A stretch of 39,932 nucleotides of DNA from positions 1 through 39,932 of the forward strand of contig CAYFVQ010000263.1 of assembly GCA_964346585.1 (NCBI GenBank), written 5' to 3'. The first letter of the stretch is position 1. Each line of letters opens with the position of its first letter. Below are positions 32,427 to 39,932 of this stretch, in pieces. The stretch is from SOIA01 sp964346585. GTDB lineage: Bacteria > Acidobacteriota > Aminicenantia > Aminicenantales > Aminicenantaceae. The notes beneath the pieces were generated by a model. The model ran no database searches. It saw nothing but the letters and a program-made list of their open reading frames with translations, and was not told the origin of the DNA. The position numbers and the translations under genes were made by a program.

Positions 32427-33758
32427 ATGGAACCCGAAGAAAAAATTAACCCTTGGCTCCAGATTATGGAGGCCCTCCAAAAAAAGGTCGACAAAAACAG
32501 TTACGAAACTTGGTTTGAGCCAACTTCTTACATAGGAAAAGAAGAAAACTCTCTCTACATCAAAGTCCCCAATTCTTACTTTAAAGACTGGCTGTCTTTC
32601 CACTACTCAGGACTTATAAACAGGTGTTCTCAAGAAACACATGGAAAAGTATTCGATGTTAAATTTATCTTCGATGAAGAAGCGTCGTCGTTCAAACGGC
32701 GTTCCCCGCACGAAAGAAAATCGAAACGTGGCCCACTTCTCAATCCCAACTTGAATCCGAATTATACTTTCCAGAATTTTGTCGTCGGTTCCTGCAATCA
32801 GTTCGCCCAAGCGGCCTCAACAGCTGTCACGAAGAATCCGGCCAAATCATACAATCCTCTCTACATATACGGTGGCGCCGGTCTTGGAAAAACACATTTG
32901 ATGAACGCCATAGGACATTTGACGCTTGAAAATCACCGCCGCATGAAAATTCTCTACATCACGACAGAAAAATTCATGAACGACCTGATCAACCATTTGC
33001 AGTACGGAAAGATACTCGATTTCAGACAGAAATACAGAAGCGTTGATGTTCTTTTAATGGACGATATCCATTATCTTTCCGGAAGAGAACGGACCAAGGA
33101 AGAATTCTTTCATACATTCAATCATTTGTACGACAGTCAAAAGCAGATCGTCATTTCAAGCGACTGTCCTCCAAAGGAGATTCCCAATCTAGAAGAGAGA
33201 TTTCGTTCGCGTTTCGAATGGGGTTTAATCGCCGACCTCAAGCCTCCGGATATAGAAACAAGAATCGCTATTTTGAGAAAAAAGTCTGAACTTGAGGCCG
33301 TTGAGCTTCCAGAAAGCGTTGCCCTTTTCATCGCTGACAAAGTCCATTCCAACATCAGGGTTCTGGAAGGCTATTTGCGTCGGGTCATTGCTTATGCCTC
33401 CTTGAAAGGAGAAAAGATTGACCTAGACCTGGCTAAAGAAGCGCTCAAAAGCCTTCTGGATTCGACATCGACCATAGTGACCGTAGAGAAAATCCAGAAG
33501 ATAATCTGTCATAAATTCAATATTAATCTCTCACAACTCAAATCAAAGAATAATTCACCAAAGGTGGCCTTTCCCCGCCAGATTGCTATGTATCTTTCAA
33601 AGACATTGACTAAAACTTCTCTACCTGAGATCGGGAAGAAATTCGGTGGAAAACACCACACAACCGTCATCCACAGTATCCGTAAAATTGAAAAAATGCA
33701 CAACGAGGATCCAGAATTCAACAGAGAATTGAACAGTTTGATAAGCTCTATCCAGTAG
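32427..33758 (+). CDS. dnaA: Chromosomal replication initiator DnaA
   Basis: A 443-residue AAA+ initiator that binds and melts oriC. Domain I 'WLQIMEALQKKVDKNSYETWFEP' (in parts); a short linker; the AAA+ domain has 'YTFQNFVVGSCNQFAQAA', Walker A 'GGAGLGKTH' and Walker B 'VLLMDDIHYL'; domain IV has the DnaA-box-binding signature 'GGKHHTTVIHSI'. The domain II linker is short. ATG 32427. Followed by dnaN, as at many bacterial origins. Confidence 0.97.
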   Translation: MEPEEKINPWLQIMEALQKKVDKNSYETWFEPTSYIGKEENSLYIKVPNSYFKDWLSFHYSGLINRCSQETHGKVFDVKFIFDEEASSFKRRSPHERKSKRGPLLNPNLNPNYTFQNFVVGSCNQFAQAASTAVTKNPAKSYNPLYIYGGAGLGKTHLMNAIGHLTLENHRRMKILYITTEKFMNDLINHLQYGKILDFRQKYRSVDVLLMDDIHYLSGRERTKEEFFHTFNHLYDSQKQIVISSDCPPKEIPNLEERFRSRFEWGLIADLKPPDIETRIAILRKKSELEAVELPESVALFIADKVHSNIRVLEGYLRRVIAYASLKGEKIDLDLAKEALKSLLDSTSTIVTVEKIQKIICHKFNINLSQLKSKNNSPKVAFPRQIAMYLSKTLTKTSLPEIGKKFGGKHHTTVIHSIRKIEKMHNEDPEFNRELNSLISSIQ

Positions 33759-33866
33759 TAGAATCAATTACTTATAAAGTATTTTCACTTTTTATTTGCT
33801 TTTATTATATTTATTATTTAATCTTATTCTGTATTAATTAAAATAATATTAATACATTTTATAAAA
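33759..33866. other. Very AT-rich dnaA-dnaN spacer (candidate DNA-unwinding element)
   Basis: Only about 14 of the first 110 bases after dnaA are G or C, far below the surrounding genes. Poly-A/T tracts such as TATTTATTATTTAATC and AAAATAATATTAATAC are dense. No complete DnaA box is seen inside it. Confidence 0.5.
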
Positions 33867-33876
33867 AGGTGGAAAA

Positions 33877-34977
33877 ATGAAATTCTCGATTAAAAAAGAA
33901 GATATTGCTAGCGAACTCCAGCTTCTCCAAGGAATTGTTGAAAAAAGAAACACAATGCCAATACTGGCTAACATTCTTGTGAATGCCGTAGGAAAAGAAA
34001 TCAAGCTCACTGGAACGGATTTGGAAGTGGGATTGAAGACTCATTTTCCGGCGAAAATCGAAGAAGAAGGCTCCATTACTTTATCCGGAAGGAAAATCTT
34101 TGAAGTGGTTAAGTCACTCCCCGAGGGAAAAGAAGTCACATTCGAAGAAACCGGTGATTTGACAATGCAGATAACATCAGGAGAGAGTAAGTTCAAGGTG
34201 CTCTGTTTACCAAAGGAAGATTATCCTCAGGTACCAGAAGCAAAATTTGAGAAAAAAATTGTTTTTCCCTTAGATATGTTCCAGGAAATGATAGACAGAG
34301 TCTACTTTGCGATCACTCAAGAACAAAGATATTATCTCAGCGGAGCGCTTTTAATCATTAAAGATAAATCGATGGAATTAGTGAGCACAGATGGACATAG
34401 ATTGGCCTACACAGCCAATTCAATGAAAGAATTAAAAGTGGAGAAAGAAATAAGGGCTATCGTTGCGAAAAAGACGTTGAGCGAGTTGAGAAAATTTGAA
34501 GACGAGACGATTGAATTTGATTTAGATGAGAGCAACCTCTTCTTTAAGGTGGAAAACAGGACATTGATGTCCAGGATAATTGAGGGGAAATTCCCGGATT
34601 TTGAAGCGGTCATTCCAAAAGATAATCCGAATAGCTTCACAGTATCCAGAGAAGAGATAACAGAATCAGTGAGGAGAGTATCTTTGTTTTCCACAGAAAG
34701 GTCGAAAGGAATCAAATTCTTCATAGAAAAGGAAGGAATCAAGCTTTTTTCCTCCAATCCGGAGATGGGAGAAGCTCAAGACAGAGTCGGCATAGATTAT
34801 AAAGGGGAAGAACTGGAGATTGGATTCAATTCTCAGTACCTTCTGGATTTTCTATCTGCGGTCAAGTCAGAAAAGATTCAATTTGAGTTCAAAGACTCAA
34901 ACAGCTCTGTCTTGATGAAACCAGAAGTCAGCGAAAAGGTCGAGTATTTATACATACTCATGCCGATGAAATTATAG
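33877..34977 (+). CDS. dnaN: DNA polymerase III sliding clamp, beta subunit
   Basis: A 366-residue ring-forming processivity clamp. Begins 'MKFSIKKEDIASELQLLQGIVEKRNTMPILANIL' (in parts), the family start; contains 'LTGTDLEVGL', 'YYLSGALLIIKDKSMELVSTDGHRLA' (in parts) and ends 'YLYILMPMKL' as usual for the clamp C-terminus. AAAGGTGG precedes ATG 33877. Second gene after dnaA; recF and gyrB do not follow within the window. Confidence 0.97.
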   Translation: MKFSIKKEDIASELQLLQGIVEKRNTMPILANILVNAVGKEIKLTGTDLEVGLKTHFPAKIEEEGSITLSGRKIFEVVKSLPEGKEVTFEETGDLTMQITSGESKFKVLCLPKEDYPQVPEAKFEKKIVFPLDMFQEMIDRVYFAITQEQRYYLSGALLIIKDKSMELVSTDGHRLAYTANSMKELKVEKEIRAIVAKKTLSELRKFEDETIEFDLDESNLFFKVENRTLMSRIIEGKFPDFEAVIPKDNPNSFTVSREEITESVRRVSLFSTERSKGIKFFIEKEGIKLFSSNPEMGEAQDRVGIDYKGEELEIGFNSQYLLDFLSAVKSEKIQFEFKDSNSSVLMKPEVSEKVEYLYILMPMKL

Positions 34978-35432
34978 GCTCCCTTTCTCTTTTCAACATT
35001 CCTGTTTTTCCAGTAAGCGGTTCACACCATCATTTGAAGATTGTAAGAGTGAAATGTGATTTATGAAGTAATCAAGTGGTCTAGAGAATAAGAAGCAGGG
35101 AGCATCAAAAGATGATTATATAAAATTAAGGGATGTCCTTGCTCCAATCAGATTTTTCACGCCATTCCCTCGTCAACTTGCTCGGCACTGCGGAACTTTG
35201 CATGTTCATAAAATCTAACGCCCGGATATTCCCTAATCATTCTTAGCACCGGACGATGTATTCTGTCGTACTCAAACAGTCCTCGGGTCCGATTCCATCG
35301 GATTCCCTCCAAGTTGACTCGGGAAGGCTAAATCTTCCGATGTCGCTTCATCCATCCCTGCATACTCTTCTGAGTTGAATCTCCTCAAAACAAAATGGAA
35401 GAGAATCTAGAAGAATTAAACGAAGAAGGCCT
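34978..35432. other. Intergenic region after dnaN with possible gene remnant
   Basis: 455 bases without a confident gene between dnaN (plus) and the NusG-II gene (minus). The only protein-like stretch is the minus-strand ORF at 35157-35312. TCCGATTCCATCGGA near 35288 is a short perfect inverted repeat. No terminator with a good T-run is visible. Confidence 0.55.
35157..35312 (-). pseudogene. Possible ORF remnant (51 codons)
   Basis: An open stretch that begins only with TTG 35312 and reads with protein-like composition: 'RTRGLFEYDRIHRPVLRMI', 'EYPGVRFYEHAKFRSAEQV'. No ATG or ribosome site and a stop 6 codons upstream, so it looks like a fragment of a lost gene rather than an intact one. Family not recognised. 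Confidence 0.25.
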
Positions 35433-36167
35433 CTAACCGATCACCGTGTCAACAAGGCCAACCCCCTTGATTTCCAAAAGAAAGTTATTGGGCGCACAAA
35501 TGATACGCTCTCCGGCTTGAGAGACAGGAGGATGAGAAAGACAGATTTTTTGATGACAGGAAGAATTAGATACCCACACCTGACCGTTTTGTATGGCGGC
35601 TGTCACTCTGCCTTTTTCAGTTTTGAAAGTCCTAATCGCGTTTTTTCTCAAATGGAGCTTTTCGATCTCTTTGCCATCGATATAGACTGAGGCATGTCTT
35701 CCGGGCTGGATTCGATTCCTTTTTTCATTGAAGCATACCGTTGTTAGACAAAAGGAAGAGGCGTGATGGTTATTCATCTCTTTCCAGAGGCTTGAGAGAT
35801 TTCGCGACCGGATGTCCCACACTTTTCCACTTTTTATTAAAGTGAAAGAGGGAGACGATTTCTGCCGAAGATGGCTAAAAGAAAAATTAAGGTCTGTTCT
35901 AGATGTATTGGGAAGATAGTTCCAACCGGCAAGAGAAAGCGCCCTTTTCAATTTATCTCCCTGGGGACAAGAATTCAGAAAGGCATACGTTTGTCCTGGC
36001 AAAAGGCCATACTCCATCAATCCTTGAAGGAGGGAAGGAAAGAAGAGATGCGGAGCGTCTGAGATGACATAAAGCTGAAAAGCATCCTTCAATGATTCAG
36101 ATGCGAGTAAATGCGGCATGACAAAAGGAGTAATAATCAATCTTTTAAAAAAATCACGTCTATCCAT
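35433..36167 (-). CDS. NusG domain II protein with Tat-like signal
   Basis: A 244-residue protein. 'MDRRDFFKRLIITPFVMPHLLA' looks like a Tat or Sec-type signal (RRDFFK). The middle (about 30-150) matches nothing I know. The last 90 residues form a NusG domain II: 'RHASVYIDGKEIEKLHL', 'SCHQKICLSH' and 'AGERIICAPNNFLLEI', with the three Cys found in this family. Stand-alone NusG-II proteins are common beside rnf clusters in anaerobes, and here it is the last gene after rnfB-rseC. ATG 36167 overlaps the upstream stop. Confidence 0.8.
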   Translation of the reverse strand: MDRRDFFKRLIITPFVMPHLLASESLKDAFQLYVISDAPHLFFPSLLQGLMEYGLLPGQTYAFLNSCPQGDKLKRALSLAGWNYLPNTSRTDLNFSFSHLRQKSSPSFTLIKSGKVWDIRSRNLSSLWKEMNNHHASSFCLTTVCFNEKRNRIQPGRHASVYIDGKEIEKLHLRKNAIRTFKTEKGRVTAAIQNGQVWVSNSSCHQKICLSHPPVSQAGERIICAPNNFLLEIKGVGLVDTVIG

Positions 36168-36603
36168 GGCAGTCTCCTTTTTTAAGAATGTTGATAATCA
36201 CCGGATACATGTGCATCTTGTTTTTCCTTTTGAAATATTTGAAGAGGACCAAGCCTGTTCCGAGGACAGCCAAAATGAGACCCAAAAGGCTTGCCGCAGA
36301 TGAAGATAGCGGGACAAGAGGAGATATGAGATATCCTGCGCCCATTCCCAGAAGAGCAGCGACTAGGAGGGTCCCGAAAAGCAGGATTAAAGCCTGGTTG
36401 TATTTCGTCTCAGGAATCTCGATTTCGACTTCGTCTCCCACAGATGCTTTTAAGGGATTCTGGGCTTCAAGAAGAGCTTTGGACTTGTCTTGACCAGTGC
36501 AGAGGCTTCTGGCCGGGCAACTGCCGCAGGATTCGATGAGGCACTGGACTTCGACCTGTGCCAAGTCATTTTTCGTGGTCACAACGAATCCTTTATCCTT
36601 CAT
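36160..36603 (-). CDS. rseC: RseC/SoxR-reducing-system-like protein
   Basis: A 147-residue protein. The N-terminal part has the RseC Cys cluster 'CLIESCGSCPARSLC'. 'VGDEVEIEIPE' follows, then two membrane segments ('ALILLFGTLLVAALLGMGAGY' and 'LLGLILAVLGTGLVLF'). RseC homologues go with Rnf/Rsx complexes, and are thought to aid redox maturation or SoxR reduction. I use ATG 36603; earlier in-frame codons to 36705 fall inside rnfB. Overlap with rnfB is 11 bases. Confidence 0.85.
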   Translation of the reverse strand: MKDKGFVVTTKNDLAQVEVQCLIESCGSCPARSLCTGQDKSKALLEAQNPLKASVGDEVEIEIPETKYNQALILLFGTLLVAALLGMGAGYLISPLVPLSSSAASLLGLILAVLGTGLVLFKYFKRKNKMHMYPVIINILKKGDCHG

Positions 36604-37432
36604 CTTTCTTTTTTTCGTCCTCTTTTTTTTCATCCTCGTCTTTGTGAAGGCGACCGATGGCCTTGGTCGGGCATTTCTCGATTTCAGGAATCTTCTCCGG
36701 GTCAATTTTTTTATAATCGGTTATGACCGCTATGTTGTTCTCCATGACAATCGCCTCCGGACAGGCACGTGCACAGATACCACAGGCGATACAGGCATTT
36801 TTGCACACCTTTCGGGAAGCGGCACCCCTGTCCAGCGAACGGCAGTAGACAAGGATTTCTTGAGTGGTCGGGTGGAGCTCGAAGAGATTCATCGGGCAGG
36901 CCTCAACACACTTTCCGCAGGCCGTGCACTTGGATTCGTCAACCTTCGGGAGGCCGTCTTCTCCCATATGAAGTGCGTCAAATGGGCAGGCTCGAACACA
37001 ATCTCCAAAATGCAAACATCCATAAGAGCACTGTTTATTTCCTCCAATAAGATGAGCGGCCATGCATGTGGAAATGCCAAGGTAAGGGCCTTTGTCCTTG
37101 GCGGCTTCATGTGTTCCCCGGCAGTGAAGGCGGGCGAGCTGCTTGATCACCTCCGGGGCTTTGACCCCCAATATGTCAGCAATCTTGGTTGTGACCTCTT
37201 CTCCTCCGACCGGGCATCCATCTGCCTCCACTTCTCCTTTGACCACAGCTTCTGCAAAAGCCCGGCATCCCGCATATCCGCAGGCGCCGCAGTTGGCTTG
37301 GGGCAAGATTTCAGACACTTTCTCGATTCTGGGGTCTTCGTAGACTTTAAGCTTCTTGTAGGCGAAAACAAGCCCGACAGAAAAGAGAAGGCCCAAGGCG
37401 GCCATAGTGATTATCGGTATAAAAATATCCAT
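36593..37432 (-). CDS. rnfB: Rnf complex ferredoxin subunit B
   Basis: A 279-residue iron-sulfur protein. Membrane anchor at residues 4-24; Fe-S domain with 'CGACGYAGC' and 'DGCP' (about 48-75); then 'CSYGCLHFGDCVRACP', 'CTACGKCVEACP' and 'CIACGICARACP' binding several [4Fe-4S] clusters; ends in a Glu/Lys/Asp tail. Likely the electron entry from ferredoxin to the Rnf pump. Start ATG overlaps rnfA stop (TAATG). Confidence 0.97.
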   Translation of the reverse strand: MDIFIPIITMAALGLLFSVGLVFAYKKLKVYEDPRIEKVSEILPQANCGACGYAGCRAFAEAVVKGEVEADGCPVGGEEVTTKIADILGVKAPEVIKQLARLHCRGTHEAAKDKGPYLGISTCMAAHLIGGNKQCSYGCLHFGDCVRACPFDALHMGEDGLPKVDESKCTACGKCVEACPMNLFELHPTTQEILVYCRSLDRGAASRKVCKNACIACGICARACPEAIVMENNIAVITDYKKIDPEKIPEIEKCPTKAIGRLHKDEDEKKEDEKKKDEG

Positions 37433-38007
37433 TACCTTATCATCCCAATAAAAGCCATGAAGCCAAGGGCCATGATTCCGGCGACGATCAGTGCGATGCC
37501 CGCGCCTTTCAGCGGCTCGGGAACCTCCGCCAGGTCAAGTTGTTCTCGTATTCCGGCCATGAGGACAATGGCCAGAGTGAAACCCAAACCGGACCCAACG
37601 CCGAAGACGACGGATTCCACAAAACCGTATTCTCTCAACGCAGCCAGGAGCGCCAACCCCATGATCGCACAGTTTGTCGTTATGAGAGGAAGGTAGATCC
37701 CGAGTGCCTGGTAGAGAGGGGGGCTGATTTTGCGGATGAACATCTCGACAAGCTGAACCAACGAAGCAATGACAAGGATAAAAGAGACTATCTTCAAGTA
37801 GTCCAGCTCATTCGGGATGAGAATCCAGTTGTTGATGGCCCAGGAGACGACAGAAGTGATAGTCATGACAAATGTCACGGCCAGTCCCATGGAAAGTGCG
37901 GAGTCGATTTTCTTGGAAACCCCCAGGAAAGGACATATCCCCAAGAAATAATACAGGACGAAGTTGTTGACGAGTATCGCAGAGACGAAAATGGCGACTA
38001 GTTCCAC
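37432..38007 (-). CDS. rnfA: Rnf complex membrane subunit A
   Basis: A 191-residue integral membrane protein with six hydrophobic segments. 'IFVSAILVNNFVLYYFLGICPFLGVS' (in parts) and 'TTNCAIMGLALL' are family signatures. The start is GTG 38007 after AGGAAAGAG; the frame is open a further 34 codons but that reads through rnfE and matches nothing. It overlaps rnfE by 10 bases. Confidence 0.96.
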   Translation of the reverse strand: MELVAIFVSAILVNNFVLYYFLGICPFLGVSKKIDSALSMGLAVTFVMTITSVVSWAINNWILIPNELDYLKIVSFILVIASLVQLVEMFIRKISPPLYQALGIYLPLITTNCAIMGLALLAALREYGFVESVVFGVGSGLGFTLAIVLMAGIREQLDLAEVPEPLKGAGIALIVAGIMALGFMAFIGMIR

Positions 38008-38621
38008 TTCTCTTTCCTCGATTTTGTTTTGTATTCTATATGCAAAGCCATCCCGAGAAGTATGCCCAAAGCCAGGAAGGCTCCAGGGGGAAGGATCATG
38101 ATAATCCAAGGCTTAAACCAGGGGCCCATCACCTGATGACCAAGGAATGTTCCTGCTCCCAGGATTTCCCGGATTGAACTCAGGACAAGCAGAGCCAGGA
38201 TAAATCCCGAACTCATACCCAATGCGTCTATGAACGAACGGCCGACAGAATTTTTTGAGGAGAAGGCTTCCTGGCGTCCCAGGATGATGCAGTTGACGAC
38301 GATCAAGGGGACATAGGGGCCCAAGGCTTTCGAGATCGGATAAAAATAGGCTTTAAGGAAAAGGTCCGCAATAGTCACGAAGCTGGCGATGACCACGATA
38401 AAGGTGGCGATGCGAACTTGAGCAGGGATGAGCTTTTTGATCGATGAGATCACAAGAGAACTGAATATGAGAACAAAGGTTGTGGCCAAGCCCATGGCCA
38501 GGCCGTTGATCACCCATCCTGTCACGGCGAGCGTGGGACAGAGGCCAAGAAGCTGGCGGAAGACAGGATTTTCATCCCACAATCCCTTGGTGAATTCCTG
38601 TCCGATGCTTTTAGTTGACAT
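37998..38621 (-). CDS. rnfE: Rnf complex membrane subunit E
   Basis: A 207-residue membrane protein paralogous to RnfA. 'FTKGLWDENPVFRQLLGLCPTLAVT' (in parts) and 'PLIVVNCIILGRQEAFSSKN' (in part) are typical. Overlaps both neighbours (rnfG end, rnfA start), so it is translationally coupled. Confidence 0.97.
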   Translation of the reverse strand: MSTKSIGQEFTKGLWDENPVFRQLLGLCPTLAVTGWVINGLAMGLATTFVLIFSSLVISSIKKLIPAQVRIATFIVVIASFVTIADLFLKAYFYPISKALGPYVPLIVVNCIILGRQEAFSSKNSVGRSFIDALGMSSGFILALLVLSSIREILGAGTFLGHQVMGPWFKPWIIMILPPGAFLALGILLGMALHIEYKTKSRKEKWN

Positions 38622-39216
38622 CCGACTCCTCGATTTGGAATGCTTCTTCTTTGATAAGCTGCCTCACTTTCTCGAGAGAGGAGTTGACTATTTTCAGAAC
38701 AGATTCGGAGGAGATTGTTGCTCCGGTGATGGTGTTGATTTCTATGGGAGACAGCTCTTCTGGAGTTTTGACCGCAGGCTTGCGGAGGGAGAGAGACTCG
38801 CTGCAGTCCTTGTTTTCCCAGAATATGAGGAAAGTCTCCTCGTCTTCGATTTTGGCTCCCAATCCTGGAGTTTCCCTCTGTTCAATGATCCTCAACTTAT
38901 TTGTCCTTGTCAGAGACGGGTCTGTCCCCAGCATAAGGGCGATTCTATCTTGAAACCCTACGCCTGAGGCCAAGATTCCTAAACCGACAAGGATTCCATC
39001 TTCATCTTTTCCGCCATAAATGGTGAGGTCCTTCTCTTCATACAGTTTTTCACTGCTCACAGTACCGGGGATGACATGAGCGATCGCTTCTTCTATCTCG
39101 AGTTGTATATTCAGCGCGATACGCTCCTTGGTCAATATTCCGACAGTTGCCAGGAAGCTTCCTGAGAGGAGCCCGACAGTAGTCAGGACGATGACCATTC
39201 GAGCGTAAAGGCTCAT
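38611..39216 (-). CDS. rnfG: Rnf complex FMN-binding subunit G
   Basis: A 201-residue protein with one N-terminal membrane segment and a periplasmic FMN domain. 'INTITGATISSESV' is the covalent FMN attachment site (the Thr of TGATISS). Overlaps rnfD end and rnfE start. It carries electrons between the membrane subunits of the Na+ or H+ pump. Confidence 0.96.
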   Translation of the reverse strand: MSLYARMVIVLTTVGLLSGSFLATVGILTKERIALNIQLEIEEAIAHVIPGTVSSEKLYEEKDLTIYGGKDEDGILVGLGILASGVGFQDRIALMLGTDPSLTRTNKLRIIEQRETPGLGAKIEDEETFLIFWENKDCSESLSLRKPAVKTPEELSPIEINTITGATISSESVLKIVNSSLEKVRQLIKEEAFQIEESDVN

Positions 39217-39932
39217 TCCTTTCTCCTTTCTCCCAGTATGCGGGGGCGGGTGTAGCGGTTCAGCAAAGGCACAAAGGTATTCATGAAAAGGATAGAGTAC
39301 ATGACGCCTTCGGGAAATCCGCCAAACAGACGAACAAGCCCAACAACAATCCCGATTCCGAGTGCGTAGATCCAGGTTCCCAAGGGGGTAATGGGAGAAG
39401 TCACCATATCTGTGGCCATGAAAAAGGCTCCGAGGAGAAGCCCTCCTGCAAGCACATGGAAAAGAGGAGAGGCGTATTTTCCGGGATTAAGGAGCCAGAA
39501 TATCCCTGTAAAGACGGTGAGAGACAGGATGATGCCCAGAGGTATGCGCCAGTCGATTACGCGGCGGAAGAGCAGGAAGAGACCTCCTATTATTAGGGCT
39601 AGAGCAGAGGTTTCACCCAGACAGCCCCCTGTATTCCCAAAAAAGAGGTCCTTAAGAGGAGCCAGGATTCCTTGGGCAACGGCATCCTGAAACTTCAAAT
39701 CTCCTAAGGGAGTGGCAAAGGTGGCCGTGTTGATTTTTTCCGTGACTGGAGGGACCCAGGTCGTCATTGCCACTGGAAAAGCAGTCTGGAGGAAGGCTCT
39801 TCCGAACAAAGCGGGATTAAAAATATTATACCCTAATCCTCCAAAGACCTGTTTTCCTATGGCAATGGCGATCACTGCACCGATGATGGCCAGCTCCGGC
39901 GAAAGAGTTGGGGGGAGGGTTAATGCCAAAAG
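39213..39932 (-). CDS. rnfD: Rnf complex subunit D (5' partial)
   Basis: About 240 codons of the C-terminal part, running off the window. Several membrane segments; 'NPALFGRAFLQTAFP', 'GCLGETSALALIIGG' (the conserved GETS region around the FMN site) and 'MATDMVTSPITPLG' are RnfD hallmarks. Gene order D-G-E-A-B is the standard rnf order, so rnfC should lie just outside the window. Confidence 0.95.
   Translation of the reverse strand, partial: LLALTLPPTLSPELAIIGAVIAIAIGKQVFGGLGYNIFNPALFGRAFLQTAFPVAMTTWVPPVTEKINTATFATPLGDLKFQDAVAQGILAPLKDLFFGNTGGCLGETSALALIIGGLFLLFRRVIDWRIPLGIILSLTVFTGIFWLLNPGKYASPLFHVLAGGLLLGAFFMATDMVTSPITPLGTWIYALGIGIVVGLVRLFGGFPEGVMYSILFMNTFVPLLNRYTRPRILGERRKE

Noticed and set aside
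36497..37696. Plus-strand 399-codon ORF
   Set aside because: Runs across rnfB and into rnfA on the other strand; both are intact and clearly real, so this is a shadow frame.
38008..38109. 34-codon N-terminal extension of rnfA
   Set aside because: Reads through the 3' end of rnfE with no similarity; GTG 38007 has a ribosome site and matches the RnfA start.

Overview
The window reads as chromosomal DNA from a diderm, probably strictly anaerobic bacterium. Envelope genes show an outer membrane: an Mla-type lipid transport set (mlaE, mlaF, MCE protein), a LolB-like lipoprotein, heptose/LPS genes (waaF, gmhB) and C-terminal beta-barrels. An Rnf electron-transport cluster points to anaerobic energy metabolism. 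I suspect an Aminicenantes/Acidobacteriota-type lineage from the overall gene style, but that is inference; no rRNA is present to settle it. Nearly all of the window is housekeeping, tightly packed, with many start/stop overlaps and several TTG/GTG starts.

Layout. 1-5029 (minus): gltX, glnS, rlmB, an ECF sigma factor and its zinc-finger anti-sigma factor. 5030-6673: an orphan signal-peptide protein that copies the C-terminal barrel of the downstream MCE protein, then two tiny plus-strand ORFs ending at a good terminator. 6674-14420 (minus, continuous overlapping genes): dnaB, mlaE, mlaF, the MCE-barrel protein, radA, PIN-TRAM (yacL-like), ispD, ispF. 14607-21047 (minus): hypothetical protein, lolB-like, ispE, tRNA-Gln, prs, rplY(ctc), pth, rpsF, rpsR, rplI. 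The lolB-ispE-tRNA-Gln-prs-rplY-pth order matches the arrangement known from many proteobacteria. A consensus sigma70 promoter at 21130-21102 sits at its head.

21183-32293: a 44-codon membrane protein gene (minus), an exported Memo-AMMECR1 fusion (plus), a cluster of REP-like palindromes, an FmdB-type zinc ribbon, waaF-gmhB-rel (plus, probably starting from a leaderless consensus promoter), rpmB (minus), then two lipoproteins and a 981-residue zincin/propeller/barrel protein. 32294-34977: dnaA and dnaN with a DnaA-box cluster before dnaA and a very AT-rich spacer between them, a likely oriC. 34978-35432 holds only a possible gene remnant. 35433-39932 (minus): partial rnfD, rnfG, rnfE, rnfA, rnfB, an RseC-like protein and a NusG-domain-II protein.

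The most unusual points are: the MCE protein with a fused beta-barrel and its stand-alone barrel paralogue; three ribosomal proteins (bL9, bS6, bL25) carrying long Glu/Lys tails; a signal-peptide Memo-AMMECR1 fusion preceded by a long nested palindrome; a tRNA-Gln gene that overlaps the end of ispE; and unannotated-type small proteins.
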